A stretch of DNA of 64,000 bases from an uncultured Clostridia bacterium. GTDB taxonomy: Bacteria > Bacillota > Clostridia > Oscillospirales > Ruminococcaceae. The first letter of the stretch is position 1; the number at the start of each line of letters is the position of its first letter. Under the pieces are notes generated by a model. It saw nothing but the letters and a program-made list of their open reading frames with translations, was not told the DNA's origin and made no database searches. The stretch lies in assembly GCA_947631115.1 (NCBI GenBank), contig CANRKB010000008.1, positions 1 to 64,000 on the forward strand, given 5' to 3'. Position numbers and translations under genes: made by a program. Positions 10,605 through 19,308 of the stretch are shown piece by piece.

Positions 10605-11627
10605 ATGGGAAATGAAACGATAAGCAAGAGCGAAATGCTCGATAAAATATTTGACATAACACATAGCCTTTATTCCCAGATGTGCGTTACGGCTGACACC
10701 ACAAAAAACAACCACGCCGAGATATTCAGACTGATAACCGAGCTGGGGAGCGTTATTGTAAACGCCGACAGAGCGAGTTTCTGGAAATGGGAAAAGGATA
10801 AACACGAACTCTGGACAACTGCCGCCGTCGGTGAAGAGAGGATAATCATTCCCGAAAACACGGGGCTTGTCGGAAAGGCTTTGGCTCAAAAAACGGCGAT
10901 AGTTACGAACGACCCGTATAACTGCCCCGATTTCAACTCCGATGTTGACAAGAAAACGGGATATGTCACAAAATCGATAATGGTAATGCCTATTTCAAAC
11001 TGCAAGGGCGAATTTATAGGAGTTTTCCAGGCGATAAACAAACTCGACGAGGGCGGCTTTGACCTCGAAGAAGACACGAGAAAACTTTCGCTCGCGGCGT
11101 TTATCTGCGGTATCGCTCTAGAATCGGACACGTTCCTTGAAGACTCGCTCCACGACAAGCTTACAAAGCTCAAAAACCGCATAGCCTTTCATAACGACTA
11201 TGCGAGATTTAAAGCCGAGGCGGAAAAGAGCGGCGAGAAAAAAGCGCTCTTTATATGCGACATAGATTTCTTCAAAAAGATAAACGACGTAAACGGTCAC
11301 AATGCGGGAGACGAGGCGCTGCGCCATGTTTCCTCGACGCTGGCGGGGAGCATAAGACCGACTGACGGGGTATACCGCTGGGGCGGAGAAGAATTTATCG
11401 TCATTCTTTCAAACGCGGAATTAAAGGACGCCGCAGACGCAGCGGAAGCAATAAGGCAAAAGATAATGAACTCGGTTTGTATGTTTGAGCAGACCGAAAT
11501 TAAAATGACCATGAGCTTCGGTTGTACGGAAATTGACTTTTCATTATCCGCCGAGGACAATATAAAATCCGCCGACGAAAAGCTTTATACCGCAATGCAA
11601 ACAGGCAGAAACAGGGTCATCGCGTAA
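10605..11627 (+). CDS. GAF-GGDEF diguanylate cyclase
   Basis: 340 residues, no membrane segment. A GAF sensor domain covers ~35-170 (ADRASFWKWEKDKHELWT, VMPISNCKGEFIGVFQAINK). A GGDEF domain follows at ~185-340 with DKLTKLKNRIAF, CDIDFFKKINDVNGHNAGD and an intact GGEEF at ~259-263. RPTD sits exactly five residues before GGEEF, which is the product-inhibition I-site (RxxD). It should condense two GTP to c-di-GMP in the cytoplasm under control of a GAF-bound ligand. It stands alone with its own promoter and terminator and is divergent from the adenylate cyclase operon. Confidence 0.94.
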   Translation: MGNETISKSEMLDKIFDITHSLYSQMCVTADTTKNNHAEIFRLITELGSVIVNADRASFWKWEKDKHELWTTAAVGEERIIIPENTGLVGKALAQKTAIVTNDPYNCPDFNSDVDKKTGYVTKSIMVMPISNCKGEFIGVFQAINKLDEGGFDLEEDTRKLSLAAFICGIALESDTFLEDSLHDKLTKLKNRIAFHNDYARFKAEAEKSGEKKALFICDIDFFKKINDVNGHNAGDEALRHVSSTLAGSIRPTDGVYRWGGEEFIVILSNAELKDAADAAEAIRQKIMNSVCMFEQTEIKMTMSFGCTEIDFSLSAEDNIKSADEKLYTAMQTGRNRVIA

Positions 11628-11633
11628 AAAATC

Positions 11634-11666
11634 AAAACCACACTTCTTCCGAGTGTGGTTTTTTAT
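11634..11666 (+). terminator. intrinsic terminator after the GGDEF gene
   Basis: Stem AAAACCACAC/GTGTGGTTTT with a run of Ts directly after the diguanylate cyclase stop. Confidence 0.85.
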
Positions 11667-11689
11667 TTATAGCTTTTGTAAAGCGGTAG

Positions 11690-11925
11690 GGAGATGACAG
11701 TATACAGTGGAGAGTGTACGCATTGAACGCTTCGCGTACAACGCTGTGGACAGTAGAATGTGTCCGCTTCGCGGACGGATTTAGATTGTTTTTATATTAT
11801 AGACACACAAGCATAACTTTTACGGTAGCGCTCCAAAACGTTTTAGTCCGATAACAATCTAAATAACGCCCGCGCCAGCGGGCACCATAACTGAATACTG
11901 TACCCTGTCCACTGTCAACTGTCAA
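11690..11925. repeat. intergenic element family A, copy 1
   Basis: About 235 bp, matching 49335-49602 in inverted orientation. Shared blocks include GTACGCATTGAACGCTTCG, AGATTGTTATCG, ACTAAAACGTTTTG and CTGAATACTGTA. The ends are rich in (G)ACAGT/ACTGT(C) inverted repeats. The last bases GTTGACAGTTGACAG on the minus strand supply the stop codon of the adjacent MORN lipoprotein gene. No ORF inside. Confidence 0.8.
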
Positions 11926-14405
11926 CGCGCTTGTCCGTTGACATACTGCCTGTTATAGCGGACGGAGCCGTCGCTGTTATAGTAAACGTAAGTTCCGTTA
12001 TAGAGCTTATCGCCCTTAAACGTTCCCTCTTCAACTATTCGGGTATTGTCGGTGTTGTCCGTTGTTTTTACGCCCTCGCCGTTCATCGCGCCGTTTGAAT
12101 ATTCTCCCTCGTAAATAAAGGTTGAACCTCTCGCGTAATTATACGTAAGCTTTACGGTGCCCGACGCTTCACCGTTTACAAACTGTCCCTCCAAAACGCT
12201 CTTATGACCGCTTTGATAGTTTATGGTTCTCTTTCCCGTGCAGGTAAATTCTCCGTTTACAAAATCGCCCTCGTAAATATAGACGTTCCCACTGTTGTAT
12301 GATACAGTCCTTACGGCTTTGCCGTCAAGATTTCCGTTTTCAAATACTCCGTTATCTTCAATTACGGTGCCGTCGACATAAGTGGTTGTTTTAACGCCGC
12401 TTCCGTTTATTTCGCCGTCTTTGTATCCTCCATTATATTCAAAAGACGTTCCGTCCGTAAACGTATAGCTCATCTTTACGTTGCCGCCTACGTTTCCGTC
12501 TGTAAACTCGCCTTCGACAACGCTTACTTCGCCGTTTTCGTAATGAGTCGTCATTTTGCCGCTGCCCGTCATCTTTCCCTCGGCAAATTCTCCCTCATAG
12601 GTCATTCCGTCCGTTCCCGTAAATTTACCGGTTCCGTCTTTCAAGTCGTTTTTCCATTCGCCCTTGTAAACAGTTCCGTTGGAATAGGTCATTGTACCGA
12701 AACCGTTTCTTTGTCCGTCCGTAAGGTCTCCGATATAAACGCCATCGTCAAACTTCTTCATGATGTTTTTGCCTGTTTCGACTCCGTTTATTGCTGTAAG
12801 AGTGCCGTCGGGACTGTACCTGTACGTCATCGGCTCCGAATATATCTCGATATTTTCCGATCTCTTTACCGAAACAAGTCTGAAATAACTGTCTTCAGTC
12901 GGTTCAAATCCTTTCAGGAATATCCCGTTTTTACCGTCGGAATAATAACTTTCCAAAGCTTCTGTAAGAGTTCCGTTCATTTTGAGGAACAGGACATCGT
13001 CTGCATTTACATTCCATGTTATCCTGACTCCGTCTTTTTTCTCGGCTTTTACATCAGAGGGCGCAGACGGTTTTCCCGAAGGCGTATCGGCAAGCGCGGT
13101 TGTTTTTACCCATTTGGAATTTTCCGTTACACCGTTTTTCTCGGATAAAGTGCGCAGTCTTACTTCAGCCGACTTTACCCCCAACGGAATGGTAACGTAC
13201 AACTGAGCTTTATCCGAAATGCCGTTTGAAACGATATTGTTTTGGCTGTAAACTATATATTCGTAGCCCACCGCGTTTTCAACATCCGCCCATCCGAGCC
13301 TTACCGTGCCGCTGCCGCTGCCTGTTATTTTGATTTCGGGAACGGGAATGTTTTCAGAAAAGCACTCATAGTCATCCTTTGAAGCTTCGGGAAGCCACAA
13401 GCTCATTTCATCCGAATAAACATGAGCTTCCGTGTTTTGGTCGTTGTATGACATATAATCCGTTCCAACGCCGATATACTTTTCGGTTATACCGCTGCTG
13501 CCGTCATTAAGGCACGCGTCGACATAATAATAGTTTCCGTCGTCAAATTTTACGACATTCCAGACATAACCGCTGCTCTGCGCCGTATAGGCGTCTATTT
13601 CCAAAGCGTTTGCCATTGCGCAGAAAGCGAGAGCGTAACCCGTGCAGACCGATTTTCCCGTATTTAAAACCGAGTATGCCGAGCGATATTCTTCGCTTGT
13701 TTCATCGGACGGATATGCGGTGTTTTCGCATATTTTCTTATTTATCGCTCGAATTTTACCAGACGTTGTCGTTTCGTTATTACATTCGGATGTCCAACTC
13801 TCAAGCTTTTCAAAAAACTCGTTTGCTGTTTTCGCGGGATCGGAAATGTCGTCCATAAAACTTCCCAAATGGAAATAAACGTTGTTGGGCGAATACGTCA
13901 GCGAATTGTCCAAAAAGAAATACTGAGGGTTGTTAAGCCTGAACCAGAAAGCTATATTTGCAGCAGTGCTTGCGTTAAGCCCAAGGTCGGAATATTTTGC
14001 GCCTTTGAGCATCTTTTTGTCCGAATACTCCGCCGCTTCATACATTGAGTTCTTTAAATATTCGGAGCAGACCTCGTCGAGCCTGTCGTAAAACGACGCC
14101 TCGTCAGCTGTGAGATTATCCTTTGCGCTAAGGCAGGAATATACGTTCCACTCGCGTTCTTCGATTTCTGTTTCGCCTTTGAAAGAAAGCTCTTTGAATT
14201 TAAGCTCAAGTTCCGCCGCTTCATCTTCGGATATTGACGACACAAAGCCTATATTTTCGGAAAGATCGGGCGTTTCTTTATCCGTAACCGCAATATTTTC
14301 AAGAACAATTTCTTTTATCTCTCCGCCGTTTTCTTGCCCGTCGTTATTTGTACACCCGCCGAGCAGTGCGGCGCATAATACCACTGCAATGACTCTTTTT
14401 TTCAT
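11922..14405 (-). CDS. lipoprotein with transglutaminase-like, Fn3-like and MORN regions
   Basis: 827 residues from the ATG at 14405 (GAAAGGA 8 nt upstream); the longer track start adds an unlikely hydrophobic run. Signal peptide with lipobox VLCAALLGGC, so membrane-anchored outside the cell. A transglutaminase-like fold lies at ~90-360. Its nucleophile motif is GKSVCTGYALAF and its aspartate motif YYYVDACLND, but the usual GHAWN histidine motif reads GYVWN, so the catalytic His appears replaced by Tyr. Next is an Fn3-like stretch (~390-480), then about ten MORN-type repeats (DGVYIGDLTDGQRNGFGTMTY, GTVYKGEWKNDLKDGTGKF). It may act in protein binding at the surface rather than cross-linking. 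Its stop codon falls in repeat element A, so its C-terminus may have been trimmed. Transcribed alone from a strong promoter. Confidence 0.8.
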   Translation of the reverse strand: MKKRVIAVVLCAALLGGCTNNDGQENGGEIKEIVLENIAVTDKETPDLSENIGFVSSISEDEAAELELKFKELSFKGETEIEEREWNVYSCLSAKDNLTADEASFYDRLDEVCSEYLKNSMYEAAEYSDKKMLKGAKYSDLGLNASTAANIAFWFRLNNPQYFFLDNSLTYSPNNVYFHLGSFMDDISDPAKTANEFFEKLESWTSECNNETTTSGKIRAINKKICENTAYPSDETSEEYRSAYSVLNTGKSVCTGYALAFCAMANALEIDAYTAQSSGYVWNVVKFDDGNYYYVDACLNDGSSGITEKYIGVGTDYMSYNDQNTEAHVYSDEMSLWLPEASKDDYECFSENIPVPEIKITGSGSGTVRLGWADVENAVGYEYIVYSQNNIVSNGISDKAQLYVTIPLGVKSAEVRLRTLSEKNGVTENSKWVKTTALADTPSGKPSAPSDVKAEKKDGVRITWNVNADDVLFLKMNGTLTEALESYYSDGKNGIFLKGFEPTEDSYFRLVSVKRSENIEIYSEPMTYRYSPDGTLTAINGVETGKNIMKKFDDGVYIGDLTDGQRNGFGTMTYSNGTVYKGEWKNDLKDGTGKFTGTDGMTYEGEFAEGKMTGSGKMTTHYENGEVSVVEGEFTDGNVGGNVKMSYTFTDGTSFEYNGGYKDGEINGSGVKTTTYVDGTVIEDNGVFENGNLDGKAVRTVSYNSGNVYIYEGDFVNGEFTCTGKRTINYQSGHKSVLEGQFVNGEASGTVKLTYNYARGSTFIYEGEYSNGAMNGEGVKTTDNTDNTRIVEEGTFKGDKLYNGTYVYYNSDGSVRYNRQYVNGQAR

Positions 14406-14475
14406 CTTCTTATTCCTTTCTTTTATGATTATTGTGATAATGATAAATAATAATATTGCTAAGAACATCTTTTAC

Positions 14476-14504
14476 ATTGTATCACAATCGGCGTTTTTTG
14501 TCAA
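14476..14504 (-). promoter_or_regulatory. promoter of the MORN lipoprotein gene
   Basis: Minus-strand TTGACA, 17 nt, TACAAT, about 70 nt upstream of the ATG at 14405. Confidence 0.8.
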
Positions 14505-14543
14505 TATGCCGAATGATATGTACACAAAAATTTCATAAAACTA

Positions 14544-14572
14544 TTGACATTTGTCCGTTTCTGAGATAATAT
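14544..14572 (+). promoter_or_regulatory. promoter of the 14.6 kb gene
   Basis: TTGACA, 17 nt, TAATAT. Divergent from the MORN lipoprotein promoter 40 bp away. Confidence 0.8.
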
Positions 14573-14626
14573 TATAGTAGGCAGGTTGCAGCGTACATCA
14601 AGTTTATTTTTGGGAGGAAATGCAAA

Positions 14627-15109
14627 ATGTATACGCTTAATGTACGGATAAATTACAGGCATAGCATTGTTGAAAATCAAATAAGAAAGCTGGATGATTC
14701 CGCCGAAATGTCGAGGAGCGCGATATTCAGACGCGCCTGCGCGGCGGCTGTAAAGGTCGAAAACTGGCAGGAGATAAGAGCGATGATTGCTAAGTTAAAG
14801 CCCGACAAAGATATGACTGTTGCCTATAACTATCAGGGGGAATACGACGAAAAGACAGCCGAGGAGCTTGAAATAATTTCGGAAAACATACTGCGCGACC
14901 TTTCGGATATGGAAAGTCTAAAAAAACAATATCTTCTGCTTCTCATACTTCTAAGCTACCGCCAGCATCTTGAAACGAGGCAAAATGTAAAAAACGTTTC
15001 AACCGAAAAGCCCGATCTTCCCGAAATGATGTCAATGATAACTGAGCTTATGATAAACGACCCCGAAAACCCGAAGCTAAAGCAGATATGCGAAATACTT
15101 ATAGAATAA
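14627..15109 (+). CDS. hypothetical protein with possible ribbon-helix-helix N-terminus
   Basis: 160 residues, no signal peptide or membrane segment. The N-terminus (LNVRINYR...IRKLDDSAEMSRSAIFRRA) has the beta strand, helix and SRSaifRrA pattern of ribbon-helix-helix DNA-binding proteins. The rest is helical and acidic without a recognised domain. GGGAGG precedes the ATG and a strong promoter drives it alone, with a terminator directly after. It could be an autoregulated transcription factor, but the DNA-binding call is inference from a short motif. Confidence 0.55.
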   Translation: MYTLNVRINYRHSIVENQIRKLDDSAEMSRSAIFRRACAAAVKVENWQEIRAMIAKLKPDKDMTVAYNYQGEYDEKTAEELEIISENILRDLSDMESLKKQYLLLLILLSYRQHLETRQNVKNVSTEKPDLPEMMSMITELMINDPENPKLKQICEILIE

Positions 15110-15114
15110 TTAAA

Positions 15115-15152
15115 AATGCCCGCACTGTAATAATAACAGCGCGGGTATTTTT
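15115..15152. terminator. bidirectional terminator
   Basis: GCCCGC-A-CTGT...ACAG-C-GCGGGT stem with T-rich ends on both strands, between convergent genes ending at 15109 and 15170. Confidence 0.8.
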
Positions 15153-15169
15153 ATCTTGTGCAACAGACT

Positions 15170-15364
15170 TCATTGACAGCCCGAGATTTTATCTGCTAAA
15201 AAACTCATTGTCTTTCCTATGACGCATATAATGCCGAAAAGAATTACGGCGGGAACGGCAAAGACAGCAATGACTGCCGTTCCGAGAAAGCAAACCAGCT
15301 TTACTCCGATTCTGCGCGCGGGGGCGTTTGTTTTCGAGTCATGTCTGTAACGGTTTTCGTTCAT
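15170..15364 (-). CDS. small membrane protein of the Bce-like module
   Basis: 64 residues with a basic N-terminus and one long hydrophobic stretch (VKLVCFLGTAVIAVFAVPAVILFGIICVIGK) that could span the membrane once or as a tight hairpin. It overlaps the permease stop by 4 nt (ATGA) and ends the operon. I do not recognise a family. Its coupling to the BceB-like permease suggests an accessory to the transporter or sensor, by position only. Confidence 0.65.
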   Translation of the reverse strand: MNENRYRHDSKTNAPARRIGVKLVCFLGTAVIAVFAVPAVILFGIICVIGKTMSFLADKISGCQ

Positions 15365-17430
15365 GACGTTTCCTCCCGCGCTCCGCTGACTATGTTATAA
15401 TAAGCGTTTGAAGTGAGCTTGTAGACTATAGTATAAAACACCGCGTAGACAATTACGCTTATTACGGTAGTAAGCGCGAACAGCGGGATATTGTCAAGCC
15501 CGAACGCCAGAAGAAGCTTTTGTATTATCGGGAATGCAAACGCTATATGCATTGCCGCAAAGACAAGCGGCAGAAAGAACACCGTCAAAAGTTGTGAGTT
15601 TATAGTTCTGCGTATGTCGCTTTTCGTCATTCCGACCTTTCGCATAATGTCAAAACGCGATTGGTCTTCATAACCCTCGGAAATCTGCTTATAGTAAATG
15701 ATAAGCACCGCCGCCGTTATAAACACAACGCTTAAAATTATTCCCAGATAGAACAGCGTTCCGAAAAGAGAGTAGAACGACTCGCGCTCCATAGCGCTGA
15801 AACCTATGGACAATGACGTAACTCCGATTTCCGAAAACCCTATGTCATCAAACTTTGAGGGTGCGAATTTTTCCTTTACAACGTCGTAAAGCTCTCTTTG
15901 CTTTTGGGAGTTTTGGTTTGTGTCAAGATAATATTCAAACCTGTAGCTTATCATTCTGTTGCCGTTATAATCGGCGAGGCGGTCTATTCCCTCCGTTGCC
16001 GAAAAAATATCGGGCACTATAAGCACAATGTCGGGGACAACATAAGTTCTGCTGTCCATTGCAGCGATTATATCGTTTAGTCGCTTTTTTATTTTTACAG
16101 TTTTACCGTGATCGAAGGAAATGCTGTCGCCCTTGAAATCGCCGTTTGCGTCATACATAAGCGCTTCGCCGTCGGAAAGCGTTTCGTTCTTGCCGTTCTG
16201 AGAATTGTAATCGGACAGCGGAATGAAATAAAACGTGCGGAGGTTTGAATAATAGTCGATTCCGAAGTTTTCATCAAGCTCTCTTACATCAAGGATTACC
16301 CTGCTTCCCGCGACCATTCCCGCTATATACGCCTGTTTGTATTTTATGGTGTTTGCGGGGATAATGCCGTTTTCAAAAGCTGTTTCATCTATCTTTGAGC
16401 AAAGCTCGTTTAATGTTTCGTCGTTGAAATTTTTTTCATCGGACAATCCGAAAGATATGTCTATTTCTCTCGGAAAACGCTTGCTTAGCACGCTTTCAAG
16501 CCCGAAATAAAGGCAAGCCGTAGACGAGATCATGACAAGCACCATTGTCGCGAGGATACAGATAGACGCAAGTCCCGCGCCGTTTCGCTTCATTCTGTAG
16601 GACATTGACGAAACGGAAACAAAATGGTTCGGTTTATAGTAATAGCTCTTGTTTTTCTGCAAAAGGCGGCAGAACACCACCGAGCCGGAAATGAACACAA
16701 GATAAGTTCCGATTATGACCATAATTACCGCGACAAAGAATCCCATCAGCGCGGCTACGGGGTCTTTTATCCTTACGGCGATAAAATACGCTCCCATAAG
16801 CAACAGAACGCCTACTATGCCGAAAAAGATGTTTCCTTTTGGCGGCTTTTCTCCGACGTTTTCACTTCTGAGCAGAGATACGGCGCTCGAAAATCTCACC
16901 TGTCTTATTGCATTTAAAAGCAAGAGCAGGAATATTATGCCGAACAGTATAGCGGTCTGTATAACAGCCTGAACCGAAACGGACAAGTCGTACTGTACTT
17001 TTCCGTGGAGCATATTCACCATTCCCAGCTCCGCGAGCTTTGAAACGGCGATTCCCCCGAAAATCCCGGCAATGACGGAAATAACGGCAATGTAAAGCGT
17101 TTCCCAGAAAAGTATGAGCGCGATATTTCTCTTGCCCATTCCGAGAATGTTATAAAGTCCGAACTCTTTCTTCCTGCGCTTTATAAGAAACGAATTTGTG
17201 TAAAATAAAAATATTGCCGAGAATATTGCAATGACCCAACTGCCCAGCGAAAGCACCTCGCGCATAATATCCGCGCCGTATACCATGTCTATCGCGTTTC
17301 CTACAGACAGAAACTCCATGATATAATACATCATCACCATGCCCGAAGAGGTGAAAATAAACGGCAGGTACATACGCTTGTTTTTGCGTATGCTGTCAAA
17401 GGCAAGTTTTGGATATAATCCCGCTTTCAT
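15361..17430 (-). CDS. BceB-type ABC transporter permease
   Basis: 689 residues in the FtsX/MacB fold as elaborated in BceB. It opens with LAFDSIRKNKRMYLPFIFTSSGM and has about ten membrane helices. The large extracytoplasmic domain between the seventh and eighth helices (~residues 300-530) is the hallmark of peptide-antibiotic sensing and detoxifying transporters. The C-terminal FtsX block includes KQISEGYEDQSRFDIMRKVGM. It pairs with the upstream ATPase (4-nt overlap) and with the RR/HK pair. Such systems sense cell-wall-active peptides such as bacitracin or lantibiotics and protect lipid II-cycle targets. The specific inducer cannot be read. Confidence 0.93.
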   Translation of the reverse strand: MKAGLYPKLAFDSIRKNKRMYLPFIFTSSGMVMMYYIMEFLSVGNAIDMVYGADIMREVLSLGSWVIAIFSAIFLFYTNSFLIKRRKKEFGLYNILGMGKRNIALILFWETLYIAVISVIAGIFGGIAVSKLAELGMVNMLHGKVQYDLSVSVQAVIQTAILFGIIFLLLLLNAIRQVRFSSAVSLLRSENVGEKPPKGNIFFGIVGVLLLMGAYFIAVRIKDPVAALMGFFVAVIMVIIGTYLVFISGSVVFCRLLQKNKSYYYKPNHFVSVSSMSYRMKRNGAGLASICILATMVLVMISSTACLYFGLESVLSKRFPREIDISFGLSDEKNFNDETLNELCSKIDETAFENGIIPANTIKYKQAYIAGMVAGSRVILDVRELDENFGIDYYSNLRTFYFIPLSDYNSQNGKNETLSDGEALMYDANGDFKGDSISFDHGKTVKIKKRLNDIIAAMDSRTYVVPDIVLIVPDIFSATEGIDRLADYNGNRMISYRFEYYLDTNQNSQKQRELYDVVKEKFAPSKFDDIGFSEIGVTSLSIGFSAMERESFYSLFGTLFYLGIILSVVFITAAVLIIYYKQISEGYEDQSRFDIMRKVGMTKSDIRRTINSQLLTVFFLPLVFAAMHIAFAFPIIQKLLLAFGLDNIPLFALTTVISVIVYAVFYTIVYKLTSNAYYNIVSGAREETS

Positions 17431-18191
17431 TTGTTCATACCCCCTGTCGCAAGCAGGGTAAGCGTATCGCTTATTTTCTGGTAAAACATATCTCTCGTGT
17501 CATTTCCGCGGTAGAGCTGGTGGAAAACTTCTCCGTCTTTTATAAACAAAACGCGGTTTGAAGAACTTGCCGCCTTTACCGAGTGAGTTACCGTAAGAAT
17601 AGTCTGACCCATGGCGTTTACTTCGGCAAACAGCTTTAAAAGCTCGTCTGTAGCTCTGGAATCGAGCGCGCCCGTCGGCTCGTCCGCCAAAATAAGCTTC
17701 GGCGAGGTTATCATGGCTCTTGCGACAGCGGCGCGCTGTTTTTGTCCGCCCGAAACTTCATAAGGGTATTTCTTCAGCAGCACCGTTATGCCGAGTTTTT
17801 CGGCTATGGGCATAAGCCGCATATTCATTTCCTTGTGGCTCTTTCCCGAAAGCACGAGCGGAAGATAGATATTGTCCTCGATTGTAAAGGTATCGAGAAG
17901 ATTGAAATCCTGAAAGACAAAACCTAAGTTGTCGCGTCTGAAAGCGGCGACTGCGGATTCTTTAAGGTTCTTTAAGTCTTTTCCGTCGAGGATAACAGTG
18001 CCGCTCGTGGGCTTGTCGAGGGCAGCCAGAATGTTTAAGAGCGTAGTTTTGCCCGAACCCGATTCGCCCATTATCGCGACATATTCCCCGTTTTCAACGC
18101 TGAAATTCACATTTTTAAGCGCTTCGACCTTGTTCCCGCCGAAACGGGCGGAATATATTTTTCTCAATCCGCTTACTTCAAGTATGCTCAT
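17427..18191 (-). CDS. BceA-type ABC transporter ATPase
   Basis: 254 residues from the ATG at 18191 (GGAGG 8 nt upstream); the track's TTG start lies inside that ribosome binding site. Walker A GESGSGKTT, Q-loop FVFQDFNLL, signature VSGGQKQR and Walker B LILADEPTG are all intact. It is the MacB/BceA-type ATPase powering the following permease, with which it overlaps by 4 nt. About 110 nt separate it from the histidine kinase stop. Confidence 0.95.
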   Translation of the reverse strand: MSILEVSGLRKIYSARFGGNKVEALKNVNFSVENGEYVAIMGESGSGKTTLLNILAALDKPTSGTVILDGKDLKNLKESAVAAFRRDNLGFVFQDFNLLDTFTIEDNIYLPLVLSGKSHKEMNMRLMPIAEKLGITVLLKKYPYEVSGGQKQRAAVARAMITSPKLILADEPTGALDSRATDELLKLFAEVNAMGQTILTVTHSVKAASSSNRVLFIKDGEVFHQLYRGNDTRDMFYQKISDTLTLLATGGMNK

Positions 18192-18303
18192 AAATATTTC
18201 CTCCAAAAATTTTTCTGTTTATATGATAACAAATATCGGAGGTTTTTCGCAATAGATTCGACTTACAATTTGAGTGTTCAATCTTACATTTTTGTAAGGT
18301 TCA

Positions 18304-19293
18304 TTACTCGGCTTTCAGCTCATATTGCTTTAAATCAAGGGAAACTGTTGTTCCCTTGTCAAGTTCGGAGGTTATGCTTATGCCGATATTGAGCCTTTTA
18401 CAGATCCTATTGCAGAGATAAAGTCCTATTCCGCTCGCGCGATTATCGGTGCGACCGTTGTTTCCCGTATAACCTTTTTCAAAAACTCTCGGCAGGTCGC
18501 GCGGGTCTATTCCTATGCCCGTGTCTTCAATGCAAAGCGTTTTCGGCTCTTTCACATAAATTTTTATTACACCGTTTTTTGTATATTTGAGCGCGTTTGA
18601 GAGGAGCTGTCCTACTACGAACGAGAGCCATTTTTCGTCAGTCACCGCGCTTTCTTCGGTCGGAATGTAATCGAGTCTTATCCTGCGGTCTATAAACTCG
18701 GAGGCGAATTTTGAAACGGTCTGCTTTATTATATCGTCAAGGGAATATTCTTTAAACAAATAGTCGCTGGTTTTTGAATCAAGTCTTAAAAACGCCATTA
18801 CCATTTCGACATACTGCTCTATCTGAAACAAGTCGGACGACAGCTTTCTTGAAAGCGCGGTGTCCTCGTTTTCAAGAGAGAGCCGCATTGAGGTTATAGG
18901 AGTTTTTATCTGATGCACCCAGACGGTATAATATTCTTCCATATCCCTGTATTCGGCGAGAGAACGTGCTGTTGTTTCGGAAAATTCACTCAAAATGCCG
19001 CGTATTATCGCCTGATAGTCTTCTTCCTCTATAGTTTTCGGAGAGGGCAAATTGTCGATCATTTCCGCGCTGATCTTTTGTATTTCGCAAAGGGTTTTAT
19101 GACGGCTTTTTGTCTTAAAAAGATCATAGGCGACAAAACCGCCGCCGATGACTAAACACAAAAGCGCGGGATAGACAACCGCTCCGAACGGAAGATGATA
19201 GAGCGCAAAACTTGCGGCAAAAACCGCCGCGAACAGCATGAATGCAACGAGAAGTTTTTTATGCTCGGCGATATATTTAATAAACAATTTCAT
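18304..19293 (-). CDS. BceS-like intramembrane-sensing histidine kinase
   Basis: About 329 residues. Two N-terminal membrane helices with a very short loop (LLVAFMLFAAVFAASFALY and VVYPALLCLVIGGGFVAYDL) mean it lacks an extracellular sensor domain and likely reads the transporter. H-box VWVHQIKTPITSMRL, N-box QLLSNALKYT, G-boxes IEDTGIGI and ASGIGLYLC. I prefer the ATG at 19293 (GGGAG 8 nt upstream) to the GTG two codons earlier. It follows the response regulator by 15 nt in the same operon. Confidence 0.93.
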   Translation of the reverse strand: MKLFIKYIAEHKKLLVAFMLFAAVFAASFALYHLPFGAVVYPALLCLVIGGGFVAYDLFKTKSRHKTLCEIQKISAEMIDNLPSPKTIEEEDYQAIIRGILSEFSETTARSLAEYRDMEEYYTVWVHQIKTPITSMRLSLENEDTALSRKLSSDLFQIEQYVEMVMAFLRLDSKTSDYLFKEYSLDDIIKQTVSKFASEFIDRRIRLDYIPTEESAVTDEKWLSFVVGQLLSNALKYTKNGVIKIYVKEPKTLCIEDTGIGIDPRDLPRVFEKGYTGNNGRTDNRASGIGLYLCNRICKRLNIGISITSELDKGTTVSLDLKQYELKAE

Positions 19294-19308
19294 TTTCACA
19301 TCTCCCGT

